Assembly: GCA_964487565.1 (NCBI GenBank)
Contig: CAZARN010000006.1
Span: 62,001 to 126,000, forward strand
DNA from: Phil1 sp964487565
Lineage (GTDB): Bacteria > Bacillota > Clostridia > Christensenellales > CAG-138
Reading direction: 5' to 3'
Length of the DNA: 64,000 nt
The position numbers and the translations under genes were made by a program. The notes under the pieces are model-generated. The model was not told the origin of the DNA, ran no database searches, and saw only the letters and a list, made by a program, of their open reading frames with translations. Numbering within the stretch: the first letter of the stretch is position 1; each line of letters opens with the position of its first letter. Below are positions 1-7,592 of this stretch, piece by piece.

Positions 1-874
1 CCAGGTTTATCGAACCGAGATTGCAGCTTTCATAAGGAAGCAGCGGCTGTTCGCCGCACGGATTCGTCGACTCGATCTCCCCTGCGGCTTCGCGCACCAC
101 ATTGTCCCTGTTCATCCTGTCGAGGAAGATTATGCCCGGTTCGCCGTTTTTCCACGCCATGTCAACAATGAGGTCAAATACCTCTTTGGCGTTTTCGCGG
201 CATACGACCTCTTTCGTGCGCGGATCGACAAGATCGTATTCCTCGTTTTTGTCTACGGCTTCCATGAACTTTTCCGTAAGACCGACGCTGATATTGAAGT
301 TTGTTATTTCGTGAGAATCGCTTTTGCACGTTATGAACTTTTTTATGTCCGGATGGTCAACGCGAAGTATACCCATGTTGGCGCCGCGTCTTGTGCCGCC
401 CTGCTTGACCGCTTCAGTTGCGGAATTGAACACCTTCATAAAGCTTATCGGCCCGCTTGCGACGCCTCCCGTTGAACGCACCGTCGCTCCGCCCGCCCGC
501 AGACGCGAGAAGGAAAACCCCGTCCCGCCGCCGCTTTTGTGGATGAGAGCGGCGTCCTTCACCGCCTCGAATATCTCTTCCATGGAGTCTCCGACAGGCA
601 GAACGAAGCACGCGCTGAGCTGACCGAGCGGTTTGCCCGCATTCATCAGCGTCGGGGAATTCGGCATGAAATACAAATTGTCCATAAGCGAATAAAAGCT
701 GTCCGATACAGCCTTCACGTCCGCATTTGCATCAAAGTCCAGATCGCCTTCTGCGATGGCGTCGGCAACGCGGCGGAACATACCGTCAGGAGTTTCAACT
801 AATTTTGAATTCTCATCCTTTGTGAGATACCGTCTTTCAAGCACGGTCAAGGCATTTTTTGAAAGTTCCGCCAC
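1..874 (-). CDS. nrdJ: Adenosylcobalamin-dependent (class II) ribonucleotide reductase, N-terminal part
   Basis: This enzyme reduces ribonucleotides to deoxyribonucleotides with a B12 radical, so DNA precursors can be made with or without oxygen. About 291 codons are visible and the gene runs off the left edge. Seen: the redox-Cys context LSACFVLPVGDS, the loop SGGGTGFSFSRLR, and NPCGEQPLLPYESCNLGSIN, which carries the thiyl-radical Cys of the family. The protein begins directly with the catalytic-domain lead (NALTVLERRYL), so there is no N-terminal ATP-cone. The start is a GTG at 874 with GGAGG about nine bases upstream; no ATG fits. It lies downstream of asd on the same strand, but a long palindrome separates them, so it probably has its own promoter. 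A tentative -35/-10 pair overlaps that palindrome. Function is secure; whether the C-terminal Cys tail is present cannot be seen. Confidence 0.95.
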   Translation of the reverse strand, partial: MAELSKNALTVLERRYLTKDENSKLVETPDGMFRRVADAIAEGDLDFDANADVKAVSDSFYSLMDNLYFMPNSPTLMNAGKPLGQLSACFVLPVGDSMEEIFEAVKDAALIHKSGGGTGFSFSRLRAGGATVRSTGGVASGPISFMKVFNSATEAVKQGGTRRGANMGILRVDHPDIKKFITCKSDSHEITNFNISVGLTEKFMEAVDKNEEYDLVDPRTKEVVCRENAKEVFDLIVDMAWKNGEPGIIFLDRMNRDNVVREAAGEIESTNPCGEQPLLPYESCNLGSINL

Positions 875-902
875 TGTGAAGCCCTCCACTATATATAATA
901 AA

Positions 903-946
903 AAAATGATATCGATACACAAAATGTTGTATATCGATATCATTTT
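903..946 (-). promoter_or_regulatory. 44-bp palindrome with an NrdR-box-like core upstream of nrdJ
   Basis: Two perfect 15-bp arms (AAAATGATATCGATA and its complement) flank a 14-base centre. Read toward nrdJ, the middle 16 bases (932 to 917) are ATACAACATTTTGTGT, matching the NrdR consensus ACACWAYATATWGTGT at 14 of 16 positions and sharing the exact dyad centre of the palindrome. The start codon is about 30 bases downstream. A TTGTGT-N17-ATTATA promoter-like pair overlaps it. On the minus strand a T7 run follows, so it could also terminate asd transcription, although the stem is AT-rich. A second, tandem NrdR box, usual for this regulator, was not found. Confidence 0.55.
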
Positions 947-992
947 AGCACCACTTATGTTTTATGTAAATAACGCATTGGCCAATATTCGA

Positions 993-2021
993 TTATCCAA
1001 TACCGCACATCGAAGCATTTTGTTTTATTATGAGCTCCATGATTTGAACGGCGTTGGTTGCTGCGCCTTTGCGAAGCTGATCGCCGCTGCACCAAAGCGT
1101 AAGCCCGTTGGCATTGACCGGGTCGCGACGTATCCTGCCGACATACACAAGATCGTGGTCGGAGGCCGAAAGCGGCATCGGATATATGAAATTCTGCGGG
1201 TCGTCGGCAAGCGCACATCCCGGCGCATCCTTTATCGCTGCGCGGGCTTCAAACGGGCTAACAGGTTTTTCTGTTATAACCGTAACTGATATGGAATGGC
1301 TGCGCACCACCGGCACCCTGACGCAGGTGCAGTTCACAAGCAACTCGTTCTCATGCAGTATCTTTCTTCCTTCGCGCTGCATTTTCCATTCTTCCGTCGT
1401 ATAATCCTCATCCGCGAAGCCCCCGATCTGAGGAATGAGGTTTTCAGCTATCTGGTATTTGAAAACGCCCGGCTGTATGCTCTCGCCGTTAACAATTGCG
1501 CGATTCTCATCTTCAAGTTCAACTATTCCGTTCGCGCCCGCGCCCGAAACGGCCTGATATGTGCTTGCATACATGGCTTTTATCCTTGAGAGTCTGTTTA
1601 TAGCGCTTACCGCGACAAGCGCTATTATCGTTGAACAGTTCGGATTTGATATGATACCGTGATTGAGAAATGCGTCGCCCGGGTTGATCTCAGGCACAAC
1701 GAGGGGAACATCCGCTTCATGTCTGAACGCGCTTGAATTATCGATGAACACGGCGCCCGCGCGCTTTATTGCAGGCGCGAAGCGTTTCGCGAGCGGGGCC
1801 TGCACTGCGCCGAGCACGAAATCAAGTCCGCAAAACGCATCATCGTCGGCTTGCCTGACCGTGATATCTCGCCCGTTGAAGCACAGCTTCTTTCCGACGC
1901 TTTTTTCGCTTGCCAAAAGGCGAAGCTCATCAACCGGTATATTTCTCTCCTCAAGACAATGCAGCATCTGCCGTCCGACAGCTCCTGTTGCGCCCAAAAT
2001 CGCGATCGAATACTTTTTCAT
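993..2021 (-). CDS. asd: Aspartate-semialdehyde dehydrogenase
   Basis: It reduces aspartyl-4-phosphate to aspartate 4-semialdehyde with NADPH, the branch point to lysine/diaminopimelate, threonine and methionine. The 342-residue protein has the N-terminal Rossmann motif IAILGATGAVG, catalytic Cys129 in SNPNCST and the active-site His near 242 in VVRSHS. The ATG at 2021 is preceded by GGAGG at eight bases; an in-frame upstream ATG at 2039 lacks a ribosome site and overlaps the leader terminator. No other pathway gene adjoins it. Upstream lie a strong promoter, a Thr-rich leader reading frame and a terminator hairpin, so expression is probably set by attenuation. nrdJ follows downstream beyond a palindrome. 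Confidence 0.96.
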   Translation of the reverse strand: MKKYSIAILGATGAVGRQMLHCLEERNIPVDELRLLASEKSVGKKLCFNGRDITVRQADDDAFCGLDFVLGAVQAPLAKRFAPAIKRAGAVFIDNSSAFRHEADVPLVVPEINPGDAFLNHGIISNPNCSTIIALVAVSAINRLSRIKAMYASTYQAVSGAGANGIVELEDENRAIVNGESIQPGVFKYQIAENLIPQIGGFADEDYTTEEWKMQREGRKILHENELLVNCTCVRVPVVRSHSISVTVITEKPVSPFEARAAIKDAPGCALADDPQNFIYPMPLSASDHDLVYVGRIRRDPVNANGLTLWCSGDQLRKGAATNAVQIMELIIKQNASMCGIG

Positions 2022-2037
2022 ATGACACACCTCCGGC

Positions 2038-2072
2038 ATAAAATAAAGGCGGCAAGCCTTGCGCTTGCCGCC
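2038..2072 (-). terminator. Intrinsic terminator in the asd leader (attenuator)
   Basis: On the minus strand the arms GGCGGCAAGC and GCTTGCCGCC (10 bp, 5-base loop GCAAG) are followed by TTTATTTTAT. The U-tract ends just before the asd Shine-Dalgarno at 2031-2036, so this terminator sits in the leader rather than at an operon end. The leader reading frame stops 20 bases before the hairpin. Segment AGCGCAAG (2065 to 2058) inside the hairpin can pair, with one bulge, with CTTGCGGCT (2141 to 2133) in the leader frame, a possible antiterminator. Confidence 0.8.
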
Positions 2073-2091
2073 CTGTTAACTGAATTTGATA

Positions 2092-2196
2092 TCAGGCGAA
2101 CCGCTGCAATGACCTGGCCGGGTACGACGAAAAGCCGCAAGTAGTAGTCTTGCAGCCGGTAGTCGCGGTAGTCAGGCCAAATCCAAACAATCTCAT
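2092..2196 (-). CDS. Candidate threonine leader peptide (34 codons)
   Basis: The frame starts with ATG at 2196 behind a modest ribosome site (AAAGGG, six bases) and ends with TGA at 2094-2092. It begins MRLFGFG, then carries LTTATTGCKTTTCG: seven Thr codons within eleven codons, in two pairs and a triplet, plus two Cys codons. The triplet ACT ACT ACT lies in and around the loop of a GGCTGCAAG/CTTGCGGCT hairpin (2157-2149 with 2141-2133). A strong promoter lies immediately upstream and a terminator 20 bases downstream. This is the layout of thrL-type attenuators: a ribosome stalled by lack of charged tRNA-Thr would mask the first segment and free the second to disrupt the terminator. The mechanism is inferred. 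No T-box core and no lysine-riboswitch core was seen here. Confidence 0.7.
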   Translation of the reverse strand: MRLFGFGLTTATTGCKTTTCGFSSYPARSLQRFA

Positions 2197-2225
2197 CGGT
2201 TTACCCTTTCGGAATATTTTCGGTT

Positions 2226-2254
2226 ATATTACCTCACGCCGTCTGTTTTGTCAA
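2226..2254 (-). promoter_or_regulatory. SigA-type promoter of the asd leader
   Basis: A perfect -35 TTGACA (2254-2249), a 17-base spacer and -10 TAATAT (2231-2226), read on the minus strand. The promoter lies in the last codons and stop of spoIIID, so transcription starts near 2219 and includes the whole leader reading frame and attenuator. Confidence 0.8.
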
Positions 2255-2507
2255 GCTCATTTTTTCCCTTGTATTTCAAATATGTCGCCATACCGCCCCT
2301 TATATGGCGTTCTTCCCTGTTTTTCTTCAAAATATCCGCCACCTGTTTTGACAAAAGCGGGTCAAGATTGCCGAGTCTCGTCTGCATATCATGGTGCACG
2401 GTTGATTTGCTTATGCCAAATGCCTTTGCGGCGCTGCGCACCGTGGAATTATGTTCCACTATATACTCAGCGACGTCAAGTACCCTCTCCTCAATGTATG
2501 TATACAT
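2229..2507 (-). CDS. spoIIID: Sporulation transcription factor SpoIIID
   Basis: This small DNA-binding protein acts in the mother cell, switching gene expression between the SigE and SigK stages of spore formation. The 92 residues match the family along their length: an N-terminal helix (MYTYIEERVLDVAEYIVEH), a helix-turn-helix with SKSTVHHDM (about residues 24-45), the LGNLDPLLS segment and the basic HIRGGMATYLKYK near the C-terminus. The ATG at 2507 is preceded by GGGGG at seven bases; an in-frame ATG at 2525 is less well placed. Its 3' end contains the asd promoter. Its presence is the clearest sign that the organism forms endospores. Confidence 0.95.
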   Translation of the reverse strand: MYTYIEERVLDVAEYIVEHNSTVRSAAKAFGISKSTVHHDMQTRLGNLDPLLSKQVADILKKNREERHIRGGMATYLKYKGKNELDKTDGVR

Positions 2508-2545
2508 GAAAATACCCCCGAACAAGCTTTGTTAATGCTTATGAG

Positions 2546-2576
2546 GGCATATGACAGATAATTCATGTCAATATCC
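2546..2576 (-). promoter_or_regulatory. Possible SigE promoter of spoIIID
   Basis: On the minus strand GGATATTG (2576-2569), 15 bases, then CATATGCC (2553-2546). SigE promoters have KMATATTT at -35 and CATACANT at -10; the -35 matches at seven of eight positions, the -10 only partly. In B. subtilis spoIIID is SigE-dependent, which favours the call. No SigA pair was found here. Confidence 0.45.
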
Positions 2577-2581
2577 AGTTT

Positions 2582-3208
2582 TCACAATCCTCTTGAGCAG
2601 GCGCTTGCCCCATATACCTTATCAGCGCCCGCAAGCCTCAGCATCTTCGCACATTCACGCAGCGTTGCTCCGGTTGTCACAACATCGTCAATGAGTATCA
2701 CGCGCCGGCCTTCGGCACGCGGCGAGGCCTGAAACGCTCCGCGCATATTAAGTATCCTCTCACGCGCGCCAAGAGCGGTCTGCGTACCCGTATCGCGCAC
2801 GCGAAACAACATTTCTGTATCTACAGGTATTCCGGTTTGTTCACTTAATGCGTCCGCAATAAGCTCGCTTTGGTTATAACCGCGGCTGTGCTGTTTCTTC
2901 TTTGAAAGCGGAACCGGAACAAGCGCATCCGCCTTCCATTCCTCAGGTATTTTCATAAGCCTCGAAAGGCATTTTCCCATATAGCGGGCGTCATCGTATT
3001 TCAGCGCATGGATAGGCCCGGCCATGAGTTCGTCATAAAAAACCGCCGCATAAAACCCATCCAGATGTGAAATGTTCCTGAGATCCTCCGCCGGATAAAG
3101 CTTTTGGGCGCAGCTTTCGCATATACCTCGGCTATCGGTATGCGCCTCGCGTGCGCATATAAAGCAGACGCAGTTTTCAGGATAAAGCCAATCCAAAAAG
3201 CCGCTCAT
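2582..3208 (-). CDS. comF: ComF-family phosphoribosyltransferase-like protein
   Basis: A ComFC/amidophosphoribosyltransferase-like protein linked to DNA uptake in competent bacteria. The 208 residues start with a zinc-ribbon-like region (two CxxC pairs, residues 14-33) and contain the PRPP-binding signature VILIDDVVTTGATL. The start codon overlaps the recD2 stop by four bases (ATGA), so the two are translated together. The exact biochemical role is unknown in the family. With comM and dprA elsewhere in the window it hints at natural transformation capacity, though ComF proteins are also widespread in non-competent bacteria. Confidence 0.88.
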   Translation of the reverse strand: MSGFLDWLYPENCVCFICAREAHTDSRGICESCAQKLYPAEDLRNISHLDGFYAAVFYDELMAGPIHALKYDDARYMGKCLSRLMKIPEEWKADALVPVPLSKKKQHSRGYNQSELIADALSEQTGIPVDTEMLFRVRDTGTQTALGARERILNMRGAFQASPRAEGRRVILIDDVVTTGATLRECAKMLRLAGADKVYGASACSRGL

Positions 3209-5412
3209 GTTTCTGCTGCCGAAACCGCCGCGAATTGCTCAAGGAACGTTCGCAGCGCGCTGTAACGCCGTTTTATATCCGCATTATCGACCATGTCATA
3301 TACGCTCTGTTGGCGCCCGACAATGTAAACCTGTTCCCTTGCCCTTGTAACAGCCGTATAGAGCAGATTCCTCGTCAAAAGCTGCGGCGGCCCTCCCGCA
3401 AGCGGCATTAGCACAACCGGATATTCGCTGCCCTGACTCTTGTGTATTGTCACTGCATACGCAAGCGTCAGTTCCTCCAGGGATGTGAATTCATAGACCG
3501 CGTGCCGCTCATCGTCGAATGCGACCGTTAGCTCCTGATCCTCGCTGTCGATCTTTTCTATCGTGCCGAGATCGCCGTTGAACACGCCCATTCCTTCTTC
3601 TCCGCCGCGTTTCCATATGAGCTGATAATCGTTCTTGATCTGCATCACCTTGTCGCCCTCGCGAAATATCTGCTCGCCGATCTTGTGCTCGCTTTTTTTA
3701 TATGTCGGCGGATTCAGCGACTGCTGAAGCCTCACGTTCAGGTTCTGCACGCCAAGCGCTCCCTTTTTCATCGGGCATAAAACCTGAACGTCACGCCGCG
3801 GGTCGTTTGTGGCAAGCTTGTTTGTTGAGCCTGAACAAAGGGCGACAACGCGCCTGATTATCTCTTCGGCGGAATACAGCTCCTCGAACCTGAAATCGAT
3901 GCAATCCGAAAACAGCTCCGGCAGTCTGCCTCTGTTTATCCTGTGTGCATTTTCAACAATCATTCCGCGTTCGGCCTGTCTGTATATATCGGTGAGCCTG
4001 ATGACCGGCACGGTGGAACTGTCAATTATATCGCGCAGCACGTTGCCCGGCCCGACCGACGGAAGTTGATCCGCGTCTCCCACCATTATAAGACGGGTAC
4101 CCTTTGGTATCGCGCGAAGCAGCGCACGCATCAGGATGATATCTACCATGCTCATCTCGTCAACGATAATCGCGTCAGTCTCGATCGGATTATCCTCATT
4201 TTTTACGAAGGAGTCCTCTTCGAAACCAAAGCCGAGCATACGGTGGATCGTTCTCGCTTCTGCTCCGGTCGCCTCCGACATTCGCTTTGCTGCGCGCCCT
4301 GTTGGCGCGCACAGTTCAAAATCAAGTCCCTGTTCTTCAACAAGCTTTATCACAAAACGAAGAATGGTCGTTTTGCCGGTGCCCGGTCCGCCTGTTATCA
4401 CCATCGCGCCCGAAGTCATCGCGCATATGACAGCTTCTCTTTGCTGGGCCCCAAGCTCCACGCCAAGCTCTTTTTCAAGCTTATTTATGCGCATGTCGAG
4501 TCCCATGAGCTGCTGTGTCTGCGCGCACGCAAACAGTTCGCCCAACCGCCTTGCGCATTCGCTTTCCGTGCGGAACATGCCCGGCAGAAAAGTGCAATCC
4601 TCATTTTCTATGTTCTTGTTGATTATCTCACCCGATATGATAAGCTCACGAAGGCTGTTTTCCACAGGCAGTATATCCGTGCCGAGAAGCTTTGCCGATA
4701 CCTCGATGAGTTTTTCCACAGGCAGCATAGTGTGCCCTTCCTGGCGCGCCCATCGCAGCGTGTATTTCAAACCCGCTTTTATACGAAACGGCGAATCATG
4801 CTCGATACCTGAGTTTATTGCCATCTTGTCGGCGGTTATAAAACCTATTCCTTCAATATCGTCAATGAGCCTGTAAGGATTCTCCTTGAGTTTCGCAAGG
4901 CACAGATTGCCGTATTGCTTATACAGCTTCATGCCTTGATTCACCGTTATTCCGTATTCCTGAAGCGCCAGCATGATGTCGCGCATATCCTTTTGCATGG
5001 CAAAGGACGCCGCTATGCGCGCAGCCCTTTTTTCGCCAATGCCCGGGACCTCCCTCAGGCGCTGCGGCTCGTTCTCAAGCACGGAGATCGTGTCCATCCC
5101 GAACATGGCGACGATCTGTTTTGCCGTCACTTCACCAACGCCGTTGATAAGGCCGCTGCCAAGATAGTTTATAAGCGCTGTCACGTTTGACGGGGCAAGC
5201 GTATGATACTCGCGCGCACGGAACTGTTTGCCATACGACGGATGCTCCGCCCATGCGCCCGAAATCTCCATGCGCTCGCCAACGCTTGCAAGCGCAAGCT
5301 CACCCACTGCGGTAAACGTGTGCTGCGCATCATCAGTCAGCTCAAGCACGGTATAGCCGTTTTCTGCATTGCGATAGATTATGCTGTTGACCGTCGCACG
5401 GATCGTTTCCAC
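3205..5412 (-). CDS. recD2: RecD2-type ATP-dependent 5'-3' DNA helicase
   Basis: A superfamily 1B helicase of the RecD2/YrrC group, which acts without RecBC in DNA repair and fork maintenance. The 735 residues carry an N-terminal OB-like domain, helix-hairpin-helix repeats (about 80-135, with GVGEVTAKQI and VPGIGEKRAARI), Walker A GGPGTGKTT at 341-349, a DEMSMVD Walker B, and the C-terminal motif LAYAVTIHKSQGSEYP. The start is a GTG at 5412 behind AAAGGATG; no in-frame ATG is suitable. A good promoter lies just upstream (5438-5466). It overlaps comF downstream. Confidence 0.95.
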   Translation of the reverse strand: METIRATVNSIIYRNAENGYTVLELTDDAQHTFTAVGELALASVGERMEISGAWAEHPSYGKQFRAREYHTLAPSNVTALINYLGSGLINGVGEVTAKQIVAMFGMDTISVLENEPQRLREVPGIGEKRAARIAASFAMQKDMRDIMLALQEYGITVNQGMKLYKQYGNLCLAKLKENPYRLIDDIEGIGFITADKMAINSGIEHDSPFRIKAGLKYTLRWARQEGHTMLPVEKLIEVSAKLLGTDILPVENSLRELIISGEIINKNIENEDCTFLPGMFRTESECARRLGELFACAQTQQLMGLDMRINKLEKELGVELGAQQREAVICAMTSGAMVITGGPGTGKTTILRFVIKLVEEQGLDFELCAPTGRAAKRMSEATGAEARTIHRMLGFGFEEDSFVKNEDNPIETDAIIVDEMSMVDIILMRALLRAIPKGTRLIMVGDADQLPSVGPGNVLRDIIDSSTVPVIRLTDIYRQAERGMIVENAHRINRGRLPELFSDCIDFRFEELYSAEEIIRRVVALCSGSTNKLATNDPRRDVQVLCPMKKGALGVQNLNVRLQQSLNPPTYKKSEHKIGEQIFREGDKVMQIKNDYQLIWKRGGEEGMGVFNGDLGTIEKIDSEDQELTVAFDDERHAVYEFTSLEELTLAYAVTIHKSQGSEYPVVLMPLAGGPPQLLTRNLLYTAVTRAREQVYIVGRQQSVYDMVDNADIKRRYSALRTFLEQFAAVSAAET

Positions 5413-5437
5413 AGTTTCATCCTTTCAAAGTCAATAT

Positions 5438-5466
5438 ATTGTACCATTACCGCCATGGTTTGGCAA
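5438..5466 (-). promoter_or_regulatory. SigA-type promoter of recD2-comF
   Basis: Minus strand TTGCCA (5466-5461), 17 bases, TACAAT (5443-5438), about 25 bases before the GTG start of recD2. Confidence 0.65.
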
Positions 5467-5523
5467 AGAATGATTATAAGCCGCATATATTTAGGCACAA
5501 AGAAGCATATGGAGGGGATGCGC

Positions 5524-6333
5524 GTGCCTATTTTAATCATCACCAAGAAGACCATCTTCATTGCCCTCGGTGTCATAGCCGCGATAATTGCGGCAGTTGT
5601 CATCGCCATTGCCGTTGCAGACGGTCAGGCTCCCGTTTCATCCTCAGGCATCATTGAGGAATACGAGCTTGAGGTGCTTGCCGGGAAAAAACGCGAGCTG
5701 CCTGTTTACAACGTTGAACGCACAGACAAGAAGATCGCTCTCACAATAGATGCGGCATGGGAGGATGACAAGACGGAGTTCATACTGGATACGCTGGACA
5801 AATACAACATCAAAGCAACGTTTTTCCTTTGCGGCTACTGGGTGGAAAAATATCCCGACATGGTCAGGGAGATCGCATCACGCGGGCATGAGATCGGCAA
5901 CCATTCATATTCTCATCCTCACATGACGAAGCTTTCCGCAAAGGATATGCAAAAGGATGTGGAGAAAAACGAAAAAATGATCGAAAAGCTGACAGGCAAA
6001 CGCTGCGCCGTGTTTCGCGCGCCTTACGGAGAATATGATGATTCGGTCATTTTAGCCATGCGCGGGGCGGGATACCAGATCATTCAATGGAACATTGATA
6101 CGATTGACTGGCGTGAAGAAAGAAGCGCGCAGACTATACTTGACACCGTGCTTCCAAAGCTCAGTCCCGGCAGCATAATCCTTTGCCACAACAACGGTTA
6201 TAAGATCAAAGAATACTTAACCACGCTTATCGAAACCGCGCAGCAGCAGGGCTATGAATTTGTGACGGTGAGCGAGTTATTGCTTGACGGGAATACCGTG
6301 ATCGACGTCAACGGCGTGCAAAAACCCGCCTGA
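5524..6333 (+). CDS. Membrane-anchored polysaccharide deacetylase (NodB family, PdaB/YlxY-like)
   Basis: A probable peptidoglycan or chitooligosaccharide N-deacetylase, anchored by an N-terminal membrane helix (about residues 8-32). The NodB domain follows: ALTIDAAWE takes the place of the usual TFDD motif, ATFFLCGYWVEKYPDMV is motif-like, HEIGNHSYSH holds the metal-binding HxxxH, FRAPYGEYDD is motif 3, and QWNIDTIDW and ILCHNN are motifs 4 and 5. The DxxW variant of motif 1 is typical of the PdaB/YlxY branch, some members of which act in spore cortex formation. GGAGGGG at 5511-5517 best serves the GTG at 5524 (six bases); ATGs at 5509 and 5518 are badly spaced. Sporulation role is inference. 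Confidence 0.85.
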   Translation: MPILIITKKTIFIALGVIAAIIAAVVIAIAVADGQAPVSSSGIIEEYELEVLAGKKRELPVYNVERTDKKIALTIDAAWEDDKTEFILDTLDKYNIKATFFLCGYWVEKYPDMVREIASRGHEIGNHSYSHPHMTKLSAKDMQKDVEKNEKMIEKLTGKRCAVFRAPYGEYDDSVILAMRGAGYQIIQWNIDTIDWREERSAQTILDTVLPKLSPGSIILCHNNGYKIKEYLTTLIETAQQQGYEFVTVSELLLDGNTVIDVNGVQKPA

Positions 6334-6518
6334 TCGCAATAACAATTCCTTTTGTATGGCTTGCCTTTCAAAAAGGCGTTCGCGCCGCGTCCCGGCCTGT
6401 TGTGCGCCGTGAGAAGCGAGCCGCTGCGGATGACGACAAAAGCAGAAAAAGGTCCGTGGAAGTCCGTCGTTTGCACTTGCGTTGGCGACCATGACAATCG
6501 GTCATTGCAATGCGTTGC
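6334..6518. other. 185-base gap between convergent genes, no gene seen
   Basis: It separates the deacetylase (+) from the M42 peptidase (-). It contains a weak 6-bp hairpin (GCCTTT/AAAGGC, 6363-6377) without a U-tract and no convincing reading frame or terminator. Its composition is unlike the short AT-rich spacers elsewhere; it may be a degenerate intergenic repeat. Confidence 0.4.
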
Positions 6519-7589
6519 CTATATTGCGCGCAACGTTTCCCTGTTGAGCGCCTTTATCACGGCAAGCGCCGCTTTCACGCTGCATTCATAATCATAATAA
6601 GTTGCGATGCCATAATGCGTATGGATATAACGCACCGGAATGCCTATCACAATCGTGGGCACGCCTGCGGCGCAAAGATGGATCGGCGCGCCGTTTGTGG
6701 AACCGCCTGTACGCACTGCCTCCTGCACAGGGATGCCTGCGTCGCCGATCGCGTCAAGCGCAAAGCGCTGGAACGCGGGTGAGGTTATCATCTTCGCGTC
6801 AATATGTCTTAGCATCGGCCCGCGCCGCAGCGCCGTTTGCACGTCGTGCGCAGGCACTACCGTATCATCGGCCGGACAGCCCTCGAATACTATCGCTGCG
6901 TCCGGCGCCACAGCGGCGCCCGTCACCGCAGCCCCGCGGGAACCGACCTCCTCCTGCGCAGAAAACGCCGCGACAAGCTCCGTTTCAAGCTCGCATCCCG
7001 CAAGCTCCATAAGGACGTCCGTCATTGCGGCGCAACCGAGGCGGCAATCGAAAGCCTTGCCCGTCATGGTGTCATGCGCGGCGTCATAACGCATGGATAC
7101 GTCTGGCACAACGGGCGCGCCGATGCCGATCTTATACACGCGTTTGGTTTCATCCTCGCCGTTCGAGCCTACGTCAATGCTCATCTGTTCTATCGCCGGC
7201 GCGGCTGCGCGCTCCGCATTTGAAAGAAAGTGCGGTGGTTTGCTGGATATCACGCCTGGTATATAAGCGCCCTCCCTGTTCCTGACGCGCACCGCGTGCG
7301 CGCCGATGTTTGCGGTTACCCATCCGCCGATTGGAATGAAGGAGAGCGTGCCGTCCGCGTTTACGCTCTTCACCATGAAGCCAACCTCGTCCGTATGCGC
7401 GTCAAGCATAACAACAGGCTTGCCCGCGCCGCAGCATCTCACATAAACGTTATGCATCCTGTCCTCGCGAATCTCACCGAGGCCTTCGCAAAAGTTTTTC
7501 ACGAGCGCTGCGGTCTCATCCTCGAAGCCGGATACGCCGTTTGAATCAGAAAGCTGTTTGATCCTGCACAGTGAATCACGCTTATCCAT
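6519..7589 (-). CDS. M42-family metallo-aminopeptidase
   Basis: A cytosolic tetrahedral-type (TET) or glutamyl aminopeptidase that trims short peptides. The 356 residues show the di-metal ligands in family order: His in MLDAHTDEVGFMV, Asp in FDCRLGC, Glu pair in AQEEVGSRG, Glu/Asp region VFEGCPADD, and the C-terminal His in YIHTHYG. The ATG at 7589 follows the creatininase-family stop by three bases and uses a GGAGGT inside that gene, implying coupled translation. It is the last gene of the peptide-import operon and probably hydrolyses the imported peptides. Exact residue preference cannot be read from sequence. Confidence 0.92.
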   Translation of the reverse strand: MDKRDSLCRIKQLSDSNGVSGFEDETAALVKNFCEGLGEIREDRMHNVYVRCCGAGKPVVMLDAHTDEVGFMVKSVNADGTLSFIPIGGWVTANIGAHAVRVRNREGAYIPGVISSKPPHFLSNAERAAAPAIEQMSIDVGSNGEDETKRVYKIGIGAPVVPDVSMRYDAAHDTMTGKAFDCRLGCAAMTDVLMELAGCELETELVAAFSAQEEVGSRGAAVTGAAVAPDAAIVFEGCPADDTVVPAHDVQTALRRGPMLRHIDAKMITSPAFQRFALDAIGDAGIPVQEAVRTGGSTNGAPIHLCAAGVPTIVIGIPVRYIHTHYGIATYYDYECSVKAALAVIKALNRETLRAI

Positions 7590-7592
7590 TCT

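Noticed and set aside
874..1000. A cobalamin riboswitch before the B12-dependent reductase gene.
   Set aside because: The gap between asd and nrdJ is only about 120 bases and holds no B12-box-like sequence.
2075..2200. A lysine riboswitch or T-box before asd.
   Set aside because: No L-box core and no T-box GGTGG/antiterminator motif could be found; the Thr-codon frame explains the leader better.
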